From: Fredinandcohnia onubensis
GTDB lineage: Bacteria > Bacillota > Bacilli > Bacillales > Bacillaceae_L
DNA length: 64,000 bases
Assembly (NCBI RefSeq): GCF_002734215.1
Contig: NZ_NSEB01000002.1
Coordinates: 1 to 64,000 of the forward strand
Direction: 5' to 3'
The translations under genes and the position numbers were made by a program. Below, piece after piece: positions 21,354 to 30,886 of the stretch (its first letter is position 1; each line of letters opens with the position of its first letter). The notes under the pieces are model-generated. The model was not told the DNA's origin. It ran no database searches and was given only the letters and a program-made list of their open reading frames with translations.

Positions 21354-22091
21354 TTGGTTTTATTAGGGACGATAGTAAATGGATTGTGTATAGTAGCTGG
21401 AACCTTACTAGGAAAGGTATTGCACCGGATTCCAGATAAAATAAAATCAACTGTAATGCAAGCGATTGGACTTGCTGTTTGTTTGTTAGGTATCCAAATG
21501 GGGTTAAAAAGTGAACAATTTCTAATTGTAATCTTTAGTTTAGTGTTTGGCGGCATTCTTGGCGAATGGTGGGGCCTAGAAGATAAACTAAATCAATTAG
21601 GAGCTTGGATTGAAAAGAAGGTAGGTTCATCTTCGGATGAAGGGACGATAGCAAAAGGTTTTGTAACAGCTACCTTAATATTTGTCATTGGTGCAATGGC
21701 CATCATTGGCGCACTTGATAGTGGATTGCGCCATGACCATCGTGTCCTTTATACAAAGTCGATCATAGATGGATTTACTAGTTTAATATTATCAACAACT
21801 TTAGGGATTGGTGTATTATTCTCTGCAGTTCCTGTTATTCTCTATCAAGGTGCAATTGCACTATTTGCGACACAAATTGATAAATTTATTCCGACCGAAG
21901 TGATGGACGCGTTTATTGTCGAAATGACGGGTGCGGGTGGCTTGATGATTGTTGCAATTGGTACAAATCTGATAGGAATCACCAATATACGTGTTGCAAA
22001 TCTGTTACCCGGTATCCTTGTTGTAGCTATCCTCGTAACAGTGGTGTATTATTGGAATTCAATTTTGTTCTTTGCGCAAGGTCTTTTTTAA
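21354..22091 (+). CDS. DUF554 family membrane protein (YdfK-like)
   Basis: This 245-residue integral membrane protein of the DUF554 family has about seven hydrophobic segments. Characteristic blocks are GTIVNGLCIVAGTLLG at the start, DSGLRHDHRVLYTKSIIDGFTSL in the middle, and GGLMIVAIGTNLIGI. The function is not established. The start is TTG, nine bases after AGGGG. It ends at a terminator shared with the convergent yyaC. Confidence 0.88.
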   Translation: MVLLGTIVNGLCIVAGTLLGKVLHRIPDKIKSTVMQAIGLAVCLLGIQMGLKSEQFLIVIFSLVFGGILGEWWGLEDKLNQLGAWIEKKVGSSSDEGTIAKGFVTATLIFVIGAMAIIGALDSGLRHDHRVLYTKSIIDGFTSLILSTTLGIGVLFSAVPVILYQGAIALFATQIDKFIPTEVMDAFIVEMTGAGGLMIVAIGTNLIGITNIRVANLLPGILVVAILVTVVYYWNSILFFAQGLF

Positions 22092-22124
22092 AACCTCTTC
22101 TTAACCGAAGAGGTTTTTTTATAA
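22090..22124. terminator. Bidirectional terminator between DUF554 gene and yyaC
   Basis: AAACCTCTTC / GAAGAGGTTT with a short loop has T runs on both sides. It serves the two convergent genes. Confidence 0.8.
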
Positions 22125-22736
22125 GGAAAAACGATCTTTTTCAACATTCCCCAGCTCCACTTTACGCAGAAACTGATACTCAGCCTTACAAATACCACTC
22201 GCAATGGTATTTGCGATTTTCATAACTAAACTTAATCTTGTGTTTTGAAGGACGAAAAACTCCATAAATCCACTTACATTTACAATCCCAGTAATATGCA
22301 TGTCGCCAACAGGGGTTAATTCCTTATTTACACCTGCTCCTGGCTTAATTGGACCGTCTCCGATGGTTATGGCTCCCACGTTCTTCAATCTTCCCAAACA
22401 GGCGTCTATGCCGATAATAAATGGGTTTGAATATTTCATTTTAATTTCCTCAATTTTTTCTTGAAGATTAACTGCATGAATAGGTTCGTCCAATGTGCCA
22501 TATACATGAAAGTGGGACAATCTTTTTTCGGTAATTTTTGTGCCAATCAAAGGTCCAAGGCAGTCTCCAGTAGAACGGTCTGTACCGATGCAAAAAATAA
22601 CAATTGGTTGATTAGTAGTATGTGGGAGCATAGAAGTGATTTTTAAGGCAATTTGATGGTCAGCTGAGTCTTGATCATGTGGAATTCGAAAAGGTTCATT
22701 TTTTAGATGGTCAAATAATTTATATCTAAGATTCAT
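22119..22736 (-). CDS. yyaC: Spore protease YyaC
   Basis: This 205-residue protein is a GPR-related spore protease family member, annotated as spore protease YyaC. It shows VIFCIGTDRSTGDCLGPLIGT, IGIDACLGRLKNVG and GPIKPGAGVNKELTPVGD. Homologs are expressed in the forespore. Upstream on the minus strand, TGTATA (22792-22797) and GTATACTG (22767-22774), 17 bases apart, resemble a sigma-F/G promoter. It runs against the direction of replication, unlike its neighbours. Confidence 0.9.
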   Translation of the reverse strand: MNLRYKLFDHLKNEPFRIPHDQDSADHQIALKITSMLPHTTNQPIVIFCIGTDRSTGDCLGPLIGTKITEKRLSHFHVYGTLDEPIHAVNLQEKIEEIKMKYSNPFIIGIDACLGRLKNVGAITIGDGPIKPGAGVNKELTPVGDMHITGIVNVSGFMEFFVLQNTRLSLVMKIANTIASGICKAEYQFLRKVELGNVEKDRFSL

Positions 22737-22766
22737 AGGCTTTTCACCCCTTTTTAACTGTAGTAA

Positions 22767-22797
22767 CAGTATACGGTGAAATCTAACATTCTATACA
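22767..22797 (-). promoter_or_regulatory. Possible forespore promoter of yyaC
   Basis: On the minus strand, TGTATA is followed 17 bases later by GTATACTG. These resemble the sigma-G elements (TGNATA / CATACTA) with mismatches, about 30 bases before yyaC. Confidence 0.35.
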
Positions 22798-22876
22798 TCT
22801 GAACAAAAAGAATCTTAGAAATAGCAATAGGTTCGTTCTTAGTAGTCAGAGGAATTATGAGGTGTGGAGGGATTAT

Positions 22877-23896
22877 ATGTTTCAGGCAGGGTTTCGGTGG
22901 ATGTTTCTCATTTTAGGAACTGCAATAGGCGCAGGTTATGCGTCGGGAAGGGAGATTTGGCAGTTCTATGGAGAACAAAGTGCCTTAGCTATCATTTTTT
23001 TTACGTTCATTTTTATTATTTGTTGCTATATCATTATGAAGATTAGTTATGAAAAAAAAGCCGAGCATTTTGTACCTGTATTAAAAGAATTAGTAGGAGA
23101 AAAAGTTTCACATGTGTACGATGTGATTACGATTTTATACTTATTTTCAACAACGGTTGTGATGTTAGCGGGGGGAGGAGCTACTTTAGAGTTATTTGCG
23201 ATTCCTTTTTGGTGGGGAATTCTGATTTTTGGATTCCTACTGGTCCTAGTCTTTTTGTGGAATATTAATGGCTTGATCTCCATAAACATGGCTATAATTC
23301 CTGCCTTAATCATCTTTTTAATTACGGTTTTATTGATTTTCTTATCGTCTAGTGGAAAAGAGATTTCCTTTATTTTTCAAGATCAGAGCAATTGGCCAGC
23401 CGCATTTACATTTACAGCGTTAAACATATTACCGCTTGTTGCTGTGTTAGGTGCAATTGGTAAAGAAATGAAGTCAAAAGGGGAAGCCTGGGTTGCAAGT
23501 ATTGGAAGTGGTTTGTTTTTGGGGGTAATTACCTTTATTTATAATGAGGCACTTATTGAAGTGGCTCAAGAGATTATGCTTTATGAAATTCCGCTATTTA
23601 TCATCTTAAAGAACTTTCCTTATGTTGCTGTATTTATTATGTCCATTCTATTATTTGGAGCAATATTCACTACTGCAGCGTCGGGATTACTAGGATTATC
23701 CACACGTTTTAAAGGAAATTTAAAAATGCCCTTGTGGATGATTTCCACTTTATTGATTTTGCTGATGGTGCCTTTTACGACTTTTGGTTTTTCAACGCTC
23801 GTTTCAATCTTATACCCATTATATGGTATTGCAAATTTATACTTATTGGCCGTCATTTTGTTATATCCAATTGTAAATCGCTACAATTTAAAATGA
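22877..23896 (+). CDS. YkvI-like membrane protein (APC-type transporter)
   Basis: This 339-residue multispan protein has about ten membrane segments and resembles B. subtilis YkvI (COG3949), a distant relative of amino-acid transporters with the LeuT-like fold. The motif GTAIGAGYASGREIWQFYG in the first helix is typical. The substrate is unknown. I chose ATG at 22877, about seven bases after GGAGG. The GTG at 22862 lies before that site. Confidence 0.85.
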   Translation: MFQAGFRWMFLILGTAIGAGYASGREIWQFYGEQSALAIIFFTFIFIICCYIIMKISYEKKAEHFVPVLKELVGEKVSHVYDVITILYLFSTTVVMLAGGGATLELFAIPFWWGILIFGFLLVLVFLWNINGLISINMAIIPALIIFLITVLLIFLSSSGKEISFIFQDQSNWPAAFTFTALNILPLVAVLGAIGKEMKSKGEAWVASIGSGLFLGVITFIYNEALIEVAQEIMLYEIPLFIILKNFPYVAVFIMSILLFGAIFTTAASGLLGLSTRFKGNLKMPLWMISTLLILLMVPFTTFGFSTLVSILYPLYGIANLYLLAVILLYPIVNRYNLK

Positions 23897-23956
23897 TTTC
23901 CTGATACAATACAACATATAATGATTCTTCATATAAAAGGATAAAGGGTGGGTGTC

Positions 23957-24154
23957 GTGGTAGATAAAGACTATGGATTACATGATATTGTAGAAATGAA
24001 GAAACCTCATCCATGTGGAATAAATAAATGGAAAATTATTCGATTAGGGATGGATATTCGAATCAAATGTGAAGGCTGCGAACATAGTGTACTCATTCCG
24101 CGAAAAGAGTTTGGTCGAAAACTTAAGAAGATTCTTGTGAAGCATGAGGATTAA
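23957..24154 (+). CDS. DUF951 family protein (YyzM-like)
   Basis: This small 65-residue protein is MVDKDYGLHDIVEMKKPHPCG followed by WKIIRLGMDIRIKCEGCEHSV. It is DUF951, with conserved Cys residues (CG; CEGC) that could bind zinc. The function is not established; the gene is usually near ychF and rpsF in Firmicutes. I chose GTG at 23957 because the family starts about there and GGGTGGG lies just upstream. Confidence 0.88.
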   Translation: MVDKDYGLHDIVEMKKPHPCGINKWKIIRLGMDIRIKCEGCEHSVLIPRKEFGRKLKKILVKHED

Positions 24155-24176
24155 GCCTCGTGCTTTATTTTTTCGA
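24138..24176 (+). terminator. Terminator overlapping the 3' end of yyzM
   Basis: AAGCATGAGG / CCTCGTGCTT is followed by TATTTTTT. The left arm lies in the last codons of the gene. Confidence 0.7.
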
Positions 24177-24284
24177 ATTTGCTTTTAAGCGGAAATATTT
24201 TCTATAGAATGTTAGTTGCTGTGATTTATAATAGAGGATATTAGATTTTGGTAGGTTTTCTACATGTGTAGGGAGATGAGGAGA

Positions 24285-26285
24285 ATGGCCACATTTAAAT
24301 CCGCATGTCCTTTAAATTGTTGGGACAGTTGTGGTTTTGTTGTTGAAGTGGAAAACGGTAAAGTTGTTAAAATAGATGGAGATAAAGATCATCCAATTAC
24401 GAAGGGCAAAATTTGCGGCAGAGGACGTATGCTTGAAGCACGAACAAACTCGGATGATCGTATTCTTTACCCATTGAAAAAGGTAGATGGAGAGTTTCAA
24501 AGAATTTCATGGGAACAAGCATTAACAGAAATCTCAGAGAAGCTTTTAGTAGTAAGACAAACATATGGTTCTACCGCTGTTTTGCACAGTCATGACTATG
24601 CAAATGGTGGCCTTTTAACTAAAATACCTGATCGATTTTTTAATTGTTATGGTGGTGCCACTGACTTAATCGGTAGCATTTGCTGGGGCTCAGGTATTGA
24701 AGCACAAAATTGGGATTTTGGAAATTCAGCAAGTCATGCTCCTGATGATATATACAATAGTAAAAATGTAATTATTTGGGGAAGAAATGTGGCACGCACG
24801 AATATGCATCTCTTTGGTTATTTACAGGAGGTAAAAAAGAAGGGTACGAACATAATTGTCATTGATCCCATTTACAACGGAACGGCAAAAATTGCAAATT
24901 CCTATATCCCAATTACTCCAGGAATGGATGGTTTTTTGGCGATTGGTATTATGAAGGAATTACTTCGTTTAGATTTACAGGATAAAGGGTTTATTGAAAA
25001 GTATACTGTTGGATTTAATGATTTATTGGCTGTAATCGAATCAATATCAATGGAAGAAATTGAAAAAATAACAAATGTTCCACGTGAAACAATTACAGAT
25101 TTAGCTCACATATTTAGTAACGGGCCAACGGCAACCTATATGGGGTTAGGGATGCAGCGATATGCAAATGGTGGAAATACCATTCGTTTAATTGATGCAT
25201 TAGTTGCAGTCAGTGGTAATGTAGGTGTCCCAGGTGGTGGTGCTAATTTTGGGAATACACAAGTTGGCCAAAGCTTTGATAGTGCGGCTTTAACACTTCC
25301 AGAAAGAAAGAAACAGTCGAGATCTTTCGTTATGAGTGAGCAAGCGGAAAAGATTCTAACTGCTTCAGAACCTCCAATAAAAATGATTATGGTATCAAAC
25401 GGGAATCCGTTAACTCAGGTTCCTAATACAAATAGAGTGCTGGATGCCTTTCAATCGGTCGATACATTAGTTGTATTAGAACAGTTTATGACTGATACGG
25501 CGAGGTTAGCCGATTATGTGCTTCCTTCAGCTACTGTGTTTGAAGAAGAGGATATTTATTATTCATCCATGTACCATCATTTTGTTAATTATGGTCCTAA
25601 ATTAGTCGAGGCTCGTGGAGAGGCAAAATCAGATGTTTGGATTTGGAGTGAATTAGCCAAAAGGTTAGGGTTTGGTGAAGACTTTAATTATTCAAGAGAA
25701 GAATTTATAAAAATGGGAGTAGGCTCATTACAAGACAAGGGTATATCCTTTGAGGAAATTAAGGAAAAAAGTCACGTACCATTGCCTGTAAAGCTTGTAC
25801 CGTGGAATGATTTTCACTTTTCCACTTCATCTGGAAAATTTGAATTCACATCATCTTTAGGAGAGATGAAAGGGTATGATGGACGTATGAAAATATCATA
25901 TCCAAAAGAATCGATATTTTCTAATCAAGGGTTAGCTGAAAAATATCCATACTCATTATTAACGATTCACCCTTTACGTTCAAACCATTCACAAAATTAC
26001 CCTTTGATAGAAGGCCTACAAACAGTAAAAGTTGAGGTTTCGAAGGATATTGCGGAACAGAAAAATCTTGAGCCGAATGATAAGGTAAGGGTATTTAATG
26101 ATCGTGGGGAAATTACAGGGAAAGTGCAAATATTAAAAGAGTCATCTCCAAAGATTATTTGTATTGATGAAGGACAATGGCATATCTTTGGTGGTAGTGT
26201 CAATAATCTCACATCACATGAAGTTTCCGATAACGGACTTGGCAGTACTTTATATGATTGCCTTGTTGGAATTGAAAAGCTTTAG
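24285..26285 (+). CDS. yyaE: Molybdopterin oxidoreductase (YyaE-like)
   Basis: This 666-residue member of the DMSO-reductase family has an N-terminal 4Fe-4S motif formed by C8, C12, C16 and C44 (CPLNCWDSC...GKICG). A bis-MGD binding core follows (VIIWGRNVARTNMHLFGY, GVPGGGANFG) with a C-terminal cofactor-binding barrel. No twin-arginine signal is visible, so it is probably cytoplasmic. The substrate cannot be told from sequence. B. subtilis yyaE occupies the same place next to ychF. ATG at 24285 gives MATFKSACPLN. It contains a parS site. Confidence 0.85.
   Translation: MATFKSACPLNCWDSCGFVVEVENGKVVKIDGDKDHPITKGKICGRGRMLEARTNSDDRILYPLKKVDGEFQRISWEQALTEISEKLLVVRQTYGSTAVLHSHDYANGGLLTKIPDRFFNCYGGATDLIGSICWGSGIEAQNWDFGNSASHAPDDIYNSKNVIIWGRNVARTNMHLFGYLQEVKKKGTNIIVIDPIYNGTAKIANSYIPITPGMDGFLAIGIMKELLRLDLQDKGFIEKYTVGFNDLLAVIESISMEEIEKITNVPRETITDLAHIFSNGPTATYMGLGMQRYANGGNTIRLIDALVAVSGNVGVPGGGANFGNTQVGQSFDSAALTLPERKKQSRSFVMSEQAEKILTASEPPIKMIMVSNGNPLTQVPNTNRVLDAFQSVDTLVVLEQFMTDTARLADYVLPSATVFEEEDIYYSSMYHHFVNYGPKLVEARGEAKSDVWIWSELAKRLGFGEDFNYSREEFIKMGVGSLQDKGISFEEIKEKSHVPLPVKLVPWNDFHFSTSSGKFEFTSSLGEMKGYDGRMKISYPKESIFSNQGLAEKYPYSLLTIHPLRSNHSQNYPLIEGLQTVKVEVSKDIAEQKNLEPNDKVRVFNDRGEITGKVQILKESSPKIICIDEGQWHIFGGSVNNLTSHEVSDNGLGSTLYDCLVGIEKL
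25076..25091. other. parS: parS site inside the oxidoreductase gene
   Basis: TGTTCCACGTGAAACA is identical to the consensus and encodes NVPRET in frame, the same peptide as the spo0J-borne site. Confidence 0.95.
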
Positions 26286-26302
26286 AATGGTGGATTTATA
26301 CA

Positions 26303-26340
26303 AAAGCCGTTTCTAGCCGAAACGGCTTGTATTTTTTATA
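26303..26340 (+). terminator. Terminator after the oxidoreductase gene
   Basis: AAGCCGTTTC / GAAACGGCTT with a TAGCC loop is followed by GTATTTTTT. Confidence 0.85.
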
Positions 26341-26399
26341 AGGAAAACCTATAATTGTTGAAGGCTAGTATGTTTCGGATAAGAGGAGTGGAAAAATCA

Positions 26400-27500
26400 A
26401 TGGCGTTAACAGCAGGTATCGTTGGTCTTCCTAACGTTGGAAAATCAACTCTTTTTAATGCAATTACACAAGCAGGTGCGGAATCAGCGAACTATCCGTT
26501 CTGTACAATTGACCCGAATGTGGGGATTGTTGAGGTTCCAGATGAGCGTTTAAATAAATTAACTGAATTAGTAAAACCTAAAAAAACTGTACCAACAACT
26601 TTTGAATTTACTGATATTGCAGGGATCGTAAAAGGAGCGAGCAAAGGGGAAGGTCTTGGTAATAAATTTTTATCACATATTCGCCAGGTAGATGCGATTT
26701 GTCATGTGGTACGCTGTTTTGCAGATGATAATATCACTCACGTAGCAGGTAAGGTAGATCCAATTGCTGATATTGAAACAATCAATTTAGAGTTGATTTT
26801 AGCTGACCTTGAATCAGTTGATAAGCGAATTGACCGTGTTGCAAAGCTTGCTAAGCAAAAGGACAAGGATGCAGTTGCTGAGCATGAGGTGCTTGTACAG
26901 TTAAAAGAAGCATTTGAAAATGAGCAGCCAGCTCGTGCAGTTGAATTTACTGAAGAGCAACTGAAATATGTAAAGGGAATGCACTTACTAACAAGTAAAC
27001 CAGTTTTATACGTTGCGAATGTTGGTGAAGATGATGTTGCAGATCCTTCTTCGAATGAATATGTTCAATTAGTACGTGAGTTTGCTCAAAAGGATAATGC
27101 AGAAGTCATCGTTATTTGTGCAAAAATCGAGTCTGAAATTGTGGAGCTTGAAGGGGAAGAAAAGGCAATGTTCCTTGAAGAACTAGGAATAGAAGAGTCT
27201 GGTCTTGACCAATTGATTCGAGCTGCGTATCACTTATTAGGACTTGCTACGTATTTTACTGCCGGTGTACAAGAGGTAAGAGCGTGGACGTTTAGAAAAG
27301 GGATGAAGGCTCCACAGTGTGCCGGTATAATTCACACTGATTTTGAGAGAGGATTTATCCGCGCTGAGACGGTATCGTATGAAGACCTTCTTACAGGCGG
27401 TTCTATGAATGCTGCTCGTGAGGCAGGAAAGGTTCGCCTAGAAGGTAAAGAGTATGTTGTACAAGATGGGGATGTCATTCATTTCCGATTTAATGTATAA
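26400..27500 (+). CDS. ychF: Redox-regulated Obg-like ATPase YchF
   Basis: YchF is a universally conserved Obg-family P-loop protein preferring ATP, associated with ribosomes and stress responses. The 366-residue protein has GLPNVGKST near residue 8, a G2/G3 region with DIAGIVKGASKGEGLGN, a coiled-coil insert and a C-terminal TGS domain (FRKGMKAPQCAGIIHTDFERGFIRAE). ATG at 26400 gives MALTAGIVGLPN, the family start. The longer frame upstream is not conserved. Confidence 0.97.
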   Translation: MALTAGIVGLPNVGKSTLFNAITQAGAESANYPFCTIDPNVGIVEVPDERLNKLTELVKPKKTVPTTFEFTDIAGIVKGASKGEGLGNKFLSHIRQVDAICHVVRCFADDNITHVAGKVDPIADIETINLELILADLESVDKRIDRVAKLAKQKDKDAVAEHEVLVQLKEAFENEQPARAVEFTEEQLKYVKGMHLLTSKPVLYVANVGEDDVADPSSNEYVQLVREFAQKDNAEVIVICAKIESEIVELEGEEKAMFLEELGIEESGLDQLIRAAYHLLGLATYFTAGVQEVRAWTFRKGMKAPQCAGIIHTDFERGFIRAETVSYEDLLTGGSMNAAREAGKVRLEGKEYVVQDGDVIHFRFNV

Positions 27501-27511
27501 GTAATGTCAAT

Positions 27512-27548
27512 GTAACCACAGAACGAGTTTCGTTTTGTGGTTTTTAAA
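27512..27548 (+). terminator. ychF terminator
   Basis: ACCACAGAACGA / TCGTTTTGTGGT is followed by TTTTAAAT. Confidence 0.8.
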
Positions 27549-27560
27549 TTCAAACATTTC

Positions 27561-27589
27561 TTGCCTAGTAAATATTCATGTGATATAAT
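27561..27589 (+). promoter_or_regulatory. rpsF operon promoter
   Basis: TTGCCT (27561-27566), 17 bases and TATAAT (27584-27589), with an extended -10 TG one base upstream of the hexamer. Confidence 0.7.
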
Positions 27590-27614
27590 ATTTTTCTGTG
27601 AGTAATTGAAATAA

Positions 27615-27660
27615 TTGCTCCTTGCCCTTTTTAGATAAAAGGGCCGTTAGTCCAAAAGGA
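27615..27660 (+). promoter_or_regulatory. Possible S6:S18 autoregulatory leader
   Basis: The rpsF leader can fold GCCCTTTT-TAGA-TAAAAGGGC with an adjacent CCG before the ribosome site. A CCG-bearing hairpin bound by the S6:S18 complex has been described for rpsF operon leaders in many bacteria. The match here is by eye. Confidence 0.4.
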
Positions 27661-27671
27661 GGTGTAACGTG

Positions 27672-27959
27672 ATGAGAAAATACGAAGTTATGTATATCAT
27701 CCGTCCAAACATTGATGATGAAGCGAAAAAGACTTTAGTTGAGCGCTTTAATGGCATTCTAACAGACAATGGTGCGGAGATTACAAACGTAAAAGAATGG
27801 GGTAAGCGCCGTTTAGCTTATGAAATCAATGATTTCCGCGATGGTTATTACATGATTCTTAACGTAATGTCTAATGCTGAAGCTGTTAACGAATTTGATC
27901 GTTTAGCGAAGATCAGTGAAGATATTATCCGTCATATCGTTGTTAAAGTAGAAGAATAA
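27672..27959 (+). CDS. rpsF: 30S ribosomal protein S6
   Basis: S6 is a platform protein that binds 16S rRNA together with S18. The 95-residue protein starts [20 protein letters not shown] and ends [12 protein letters not shown], the normal bacillar length. I chose ATG at 27672, after AAAGGAGGTG; the GTG directly before it adds one residue. It is the first gene of rpsF-ssb-rpsR. Confidence 0.97.
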   Translation: MRKYEVMYIIRPNIDDEAKKTLVERFNGILTDNGAEITNVKEWGKRRLAYEINDFRDGYYMILNVMSNAEAVNEFDRLAKISEDIIRHIVVKVEE

Positions 27960-28012
27960 GAATTTTTTAGAGTATAGACTCTGTTTGAATATCCTGTTAG
28001 GAGATGGTTCTG

Positions 28013-28591
28013 ATGATGAATCGCGTAGTTCTTGTAGGGAGACTTACAAAAGACCCTGAATTACGATATACCCCAAGTGGAGTGGCAGTAGCAACCTTCA
28101 CGCTCGCAGTGAATCGAGCATTTACGAATCAGTCAGGTGAACGTGAAGCTGACTTCATTAATTGCGTTGTATGGCGCCGACCAGCTGAGAATGTTGCAAA
28201 CTTCTTAAAGAAGGGCAGCTTAGCAGGTGTTGATGGTCGTCTTCAAACAAGAAATTATGAAGGCCAGGATGGCAAACGCGTATATGTTACTGAGGTTGTA
28301 GCAGAAAGTGTTCAATTCCTTGAACCAAGAAATGCAAATGACCAACAGCGTAGTGGTGGAGGTAACCCTGGTGGCGGCTATGGCGGTAATCAAGGTAGCT
28401 ATGGTGGCAATCAAGGTGGTTTTGGCGGTAACCAGGGTGGAAACCAAGGTAACCAAGGCCAAGGCGGCTATTCTCCATTTGGACAGAGTCAGAACCCAAA
28501 TCAAAACCAAGGACCTACAAGAGTAGACCAAGATCCATTTGCAAATGACGGACAACCTATCGATATTTCAGATGATGATCTTCCATTCTAA
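28013..28591 (+). CDS. ssb: Single-stranded DNA-binding protein
   Basis: The 192-residue SSB has an N-terminal OB fold ([22 protein letters not shown]), then a Gly/Gln/Asn-rich linker made of imperfect GGNQG repeats (about 110-165). It ends in the acidic tip DISDDDLPF that recruits partner proteins. Two adjacent ATG codons (28013, 28016) suit AGGAG upstream; the ATG at 28004 lies too close to that site. It is co-transcribed with rpsF and rpsR. Confidence 0.97.
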   Translation: MMNRVVLVGRLTKDPELRYTPSGVAVATFTLAVNRAFTNQSGEREADFINCVVWRRPAENVANFLKKGSLAGVDGRLQTRNYEGQDGKRVYVTEVVAESVQFLEPRNANDQQRSGGGNPGGGYGGNQGSYGGNQGGFGGNQGGNQGNQGQGGYSPFGQSQNPNQNQGPTRVDQDPFANDGQPIDISDDDLPF

Positions 28592-28622
28592 CTTGTAAGT
28601 CAATTATATAATGAAAACTTAA

Positions 28623-28877
<255 letters not shown>

Positions 28878-28881
28878 TAAA

Positions 28882-28921
28882 GAAAAGCGATGATCGCCTA
28901 ATGCGGTCATCGCTTTTTTAA
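28882..28921 (+). terminator. rpsR terminator
   Basis: AAAAGCGATGA / TCATCGCTTTTTT forms a long stem with a T run. It may also serve the convergent thiT gene. Confidence 0.85.
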
Positions 28922-28940
28922 TAGTTTATTTAATGAACTA

Positions 28941-29522
28941 TTAGAATCGTTTCTGAACTTCTTGTTTTAGTAAGAAGAAACGTGGTGAAGAAAGAATTAA
29001 TAAGGTCATAATAATGGAACAGAAGATGAATGCACCTAAAAAAGTGATGCCGTTAGCTGTTAGAGAAAACCATACTGCTTCAAAGCCTTTTAGTTGTTCA
29101 GCGAAGAAGACAAAACCTGATACAAAATGCCAAAAGTAGCGAGCAAGGCTTCCAATGAAAATGGCACTAATGATTAAAACTAATGACTTACCTTTGTTAC
29201 CAGATCTTAGGCTTTCCTGAACGCCATTTTTAAATAAACCAGCAAATCCAATGAAAGAAAAAGCTAAGAAATAGTCGATGGCTCCTTGAACTGGATGGAT
29301 AATCCAAGGATCAAAAATCACCTGTAGAAGTCCCCATAAAAATCCTGCGAGGAAACCAACTTTGAGTCCCCATCGAAGTGCGACAATAAATATAGGTATC
29401 ATTGCGAATGATATAGAGATGGAAGGACCAATTTTTATTGATGGCACAAACATGTCTAATGCTAGCGCTAATACGGCAAAAATCGCCGCTTCAATCATGG
29501 CCTGTAACCTAGTATTTCTCAT
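28941..29522 (-). CDS. thiT: Thiamine transporter S component ThiT (YuaJ)
   Basis: ThiT is the membrane substrate-binding subunit of an energy-coupling-factor transporter for thiamine. The 193-residue protein has six hydrophobic segments and an N-terminus with LQAMIEAAIFAVLALALD. Aromatic-rich signature segments follow (GFLWGLLQVIFDPW, HPVQGAIDYFLAF, ARYFWHFVSG), which in ThiT line the thiamine pocket. ATG at 29520-29522 follows AAGGGGG. A TPP riboswitch lies directly upstream, confirming the vitamin. Confidence 0.93.
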   Translation of the reverse strand: MRNTRLQAMIEAAIFAVLALALDMFVPSIKIGPSISISFAMIPIFIVALRWGLKVGFLAGFLWGLLQVIFDPWIIHPVQGAIDYFLAFSFIGFAGLFKNGVQESLRSGNKGKSLVLIISAIFIGSLARYFWHFVSGFVFFAEQLKGFEAVWFSLTANGITFLGAFIFCSIIMTLLILSSPRFFLLKQEVQKRF

Positions 29523-29603
29523 AAAAAAACCCCCTTGAAGTGTGTAATGAACAAAACGCACCCCAAAGGAGAACAACTTTTTAAAAAAAGGTTAAGTTCT
29601 CAT

Positions 29604-29698
29604 AAATCTCCACATTCCTACGCTAGCATTAACTAACAGGTTCGAAGGGTCTGAACTCATAACGTTCACTCTCAGCAAATTGCTCCCCTTGTGGTTAC
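29604..29698 (-). promoter_or_regulatory. TPP riboswitch (THI element)
   Basis: On the minus strand the conserved THI-box blocks occur in order: AAGGGGAGC, GCTGAGAG, GACCCTTCGAACCTGTTAGT and TAATGCTAGCGTAGGAA, ending in a GTGG segment that pairs with CCAC at the 5' side. Downstream, GAGAAC...GTTCTC (about 29571-29602) can form an alternative hairpin before the thiT ribosome site. Confidence 0.95.
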
Positions 29699-29929
29699 GT
29701 TTATTAATTAATTACTATCATAATAGAAAATAGGGAAAAGTAAAACAAAAAGTTTCATCACAGTGAAACTTCAACTAAAGACTGTCATGTCCTATGTCAA
29801 ACGCCGAAGTCACCAAACCCTATGGAAGTCCAAAAGTTGAAGACTTCCTTGTAAATCTTTAAAATAGAAGGTGGTTGTAAAACAGGCTCCTGTTTTTTGA
29901 TGTGTTGCAATATAAGTTGAGGTGAAAAG

Positions 29930-30859
29930 GTGAAAAATACAAAATTATTAACAGAAGGTGCCATGCTTTTAGCAGTATACAGTGTACTGTTACTTGTCAG
30001 TCTATATCTCCCACTACTTGGAACGGTACTTTCATTCCTTTTGCCCATTCCATTTATTCTGTTTACAGTGAAGTATAAAGTAAAGCAGTCATTGTTGTTT
30101 ATATTGATTGCCTTTTTCCTATCAGGACTATTAGGTTCTGTTATGGGGATTATACTTACGATAATGTTTGGAGTTACAGGGATTTTATTAGGTGAAATGA
30201 TTAACAGGGGAAGAAGTGGAATCGAACTATTCTTAGGCGCATGTTTGTCCTATTTATTTTCGATTGTGCTGCTGTTTGTCACGGTTAATCTCGTTCTGCA
30301 AGTTAACGTCAATGAAGTACTAAAAGAAAGCACACAAGAATCTTTTGCAATGGCTGAGAGTATAATGAGGGCAACAGGGGGAGAAATGAATACAGAAGCC
30401 ATTACACGGCTAGAAGAATCGGTTGAAATAATGCAATATATGATGCCAAGTATGTTTGTCTTTCTAGCGATGTTATTGGCTTTCATAACCGTTGTGGCGA
30501 TTAAACCTGTTCTAGTAAGGCTTCGGGTGAAAATGAATCCATTCCCGCCATTTCGTGATATTAATTTCCCAAAGAGTATCTTATGGTATTACTTATTGAT
30601 TTTACTTTTGAGCTTTGTTGAGATGGAGAAGGGTACATTTGGATATACCGCCTTTTTAAACTTCTTTTTCATACTGCAGTTGTTAATGGTCATTCAAGGT
30701 TTGTCATTTATTTATTATTACTGTCATCAAAAAAGAATTCCAAAGGCCGTACCGATTGTTCTAACGGTCTTAACACCATTTCTCCTTTATATTATTCGAA
30801 TCTTAGGTATAATTGACTTAGGATTCCAATTGCGAAATCGAATTAGTAAAAAGAAGTAA
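29930..30859 (+). CDS. yybS: YybS family membrane protein (DUF2232)
   Basis: This 309-residue multispan protein (about eight membrane segments) of DUF2232 is encoded directly before gdpP as in B. subtilis yybS-yybT. Its function is not established; a transporter-like S-component resemblance has been suggested for the family. The start is GTG after GAGGTGAAAAG. A 28-base gap separates it from gdpP, so they probably form one operon with rplI. Confidence 0.88.
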   Translation: MKNTKLLTEGAMLLAVYSVLLLVSLYLPLLGTVLSFLLPIPFILFTVKYKVKQSLLFILIAFFLSGLLGSVMGIILTIMFGVTGILLGEMINRGRSGIELFLGACLSYLFSIVLLFVTVNLVLQVNVNEVLKESTQESFAMAESIMRATGGEMNTEAITRLEESVEIMQYMMPSMFVFLAMLLAFITVVAIKPVLVRLRVKMNPFPPFRDINFPKSILWYYLLILLLSFVEMEKGTFGYTAFLNFFFILQLLMVIQGLSFIYYYCHQKRIPKAVPIVLTVLTPFLLYIIRILGIIDLGFQLRNRISKKK

Positions 30860-30886
30860 AACAAAGCTTTAGGAGCTGAAAATTAC

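Noticed and set aside
28360-28480. Tandem GGTGGCAATCAAGG-like repeats as a possible CRISPR or satellite
   Set aside because: They encode the Gly/Gln/Asn-rich linker of SSB in frame, and there are no spacers.
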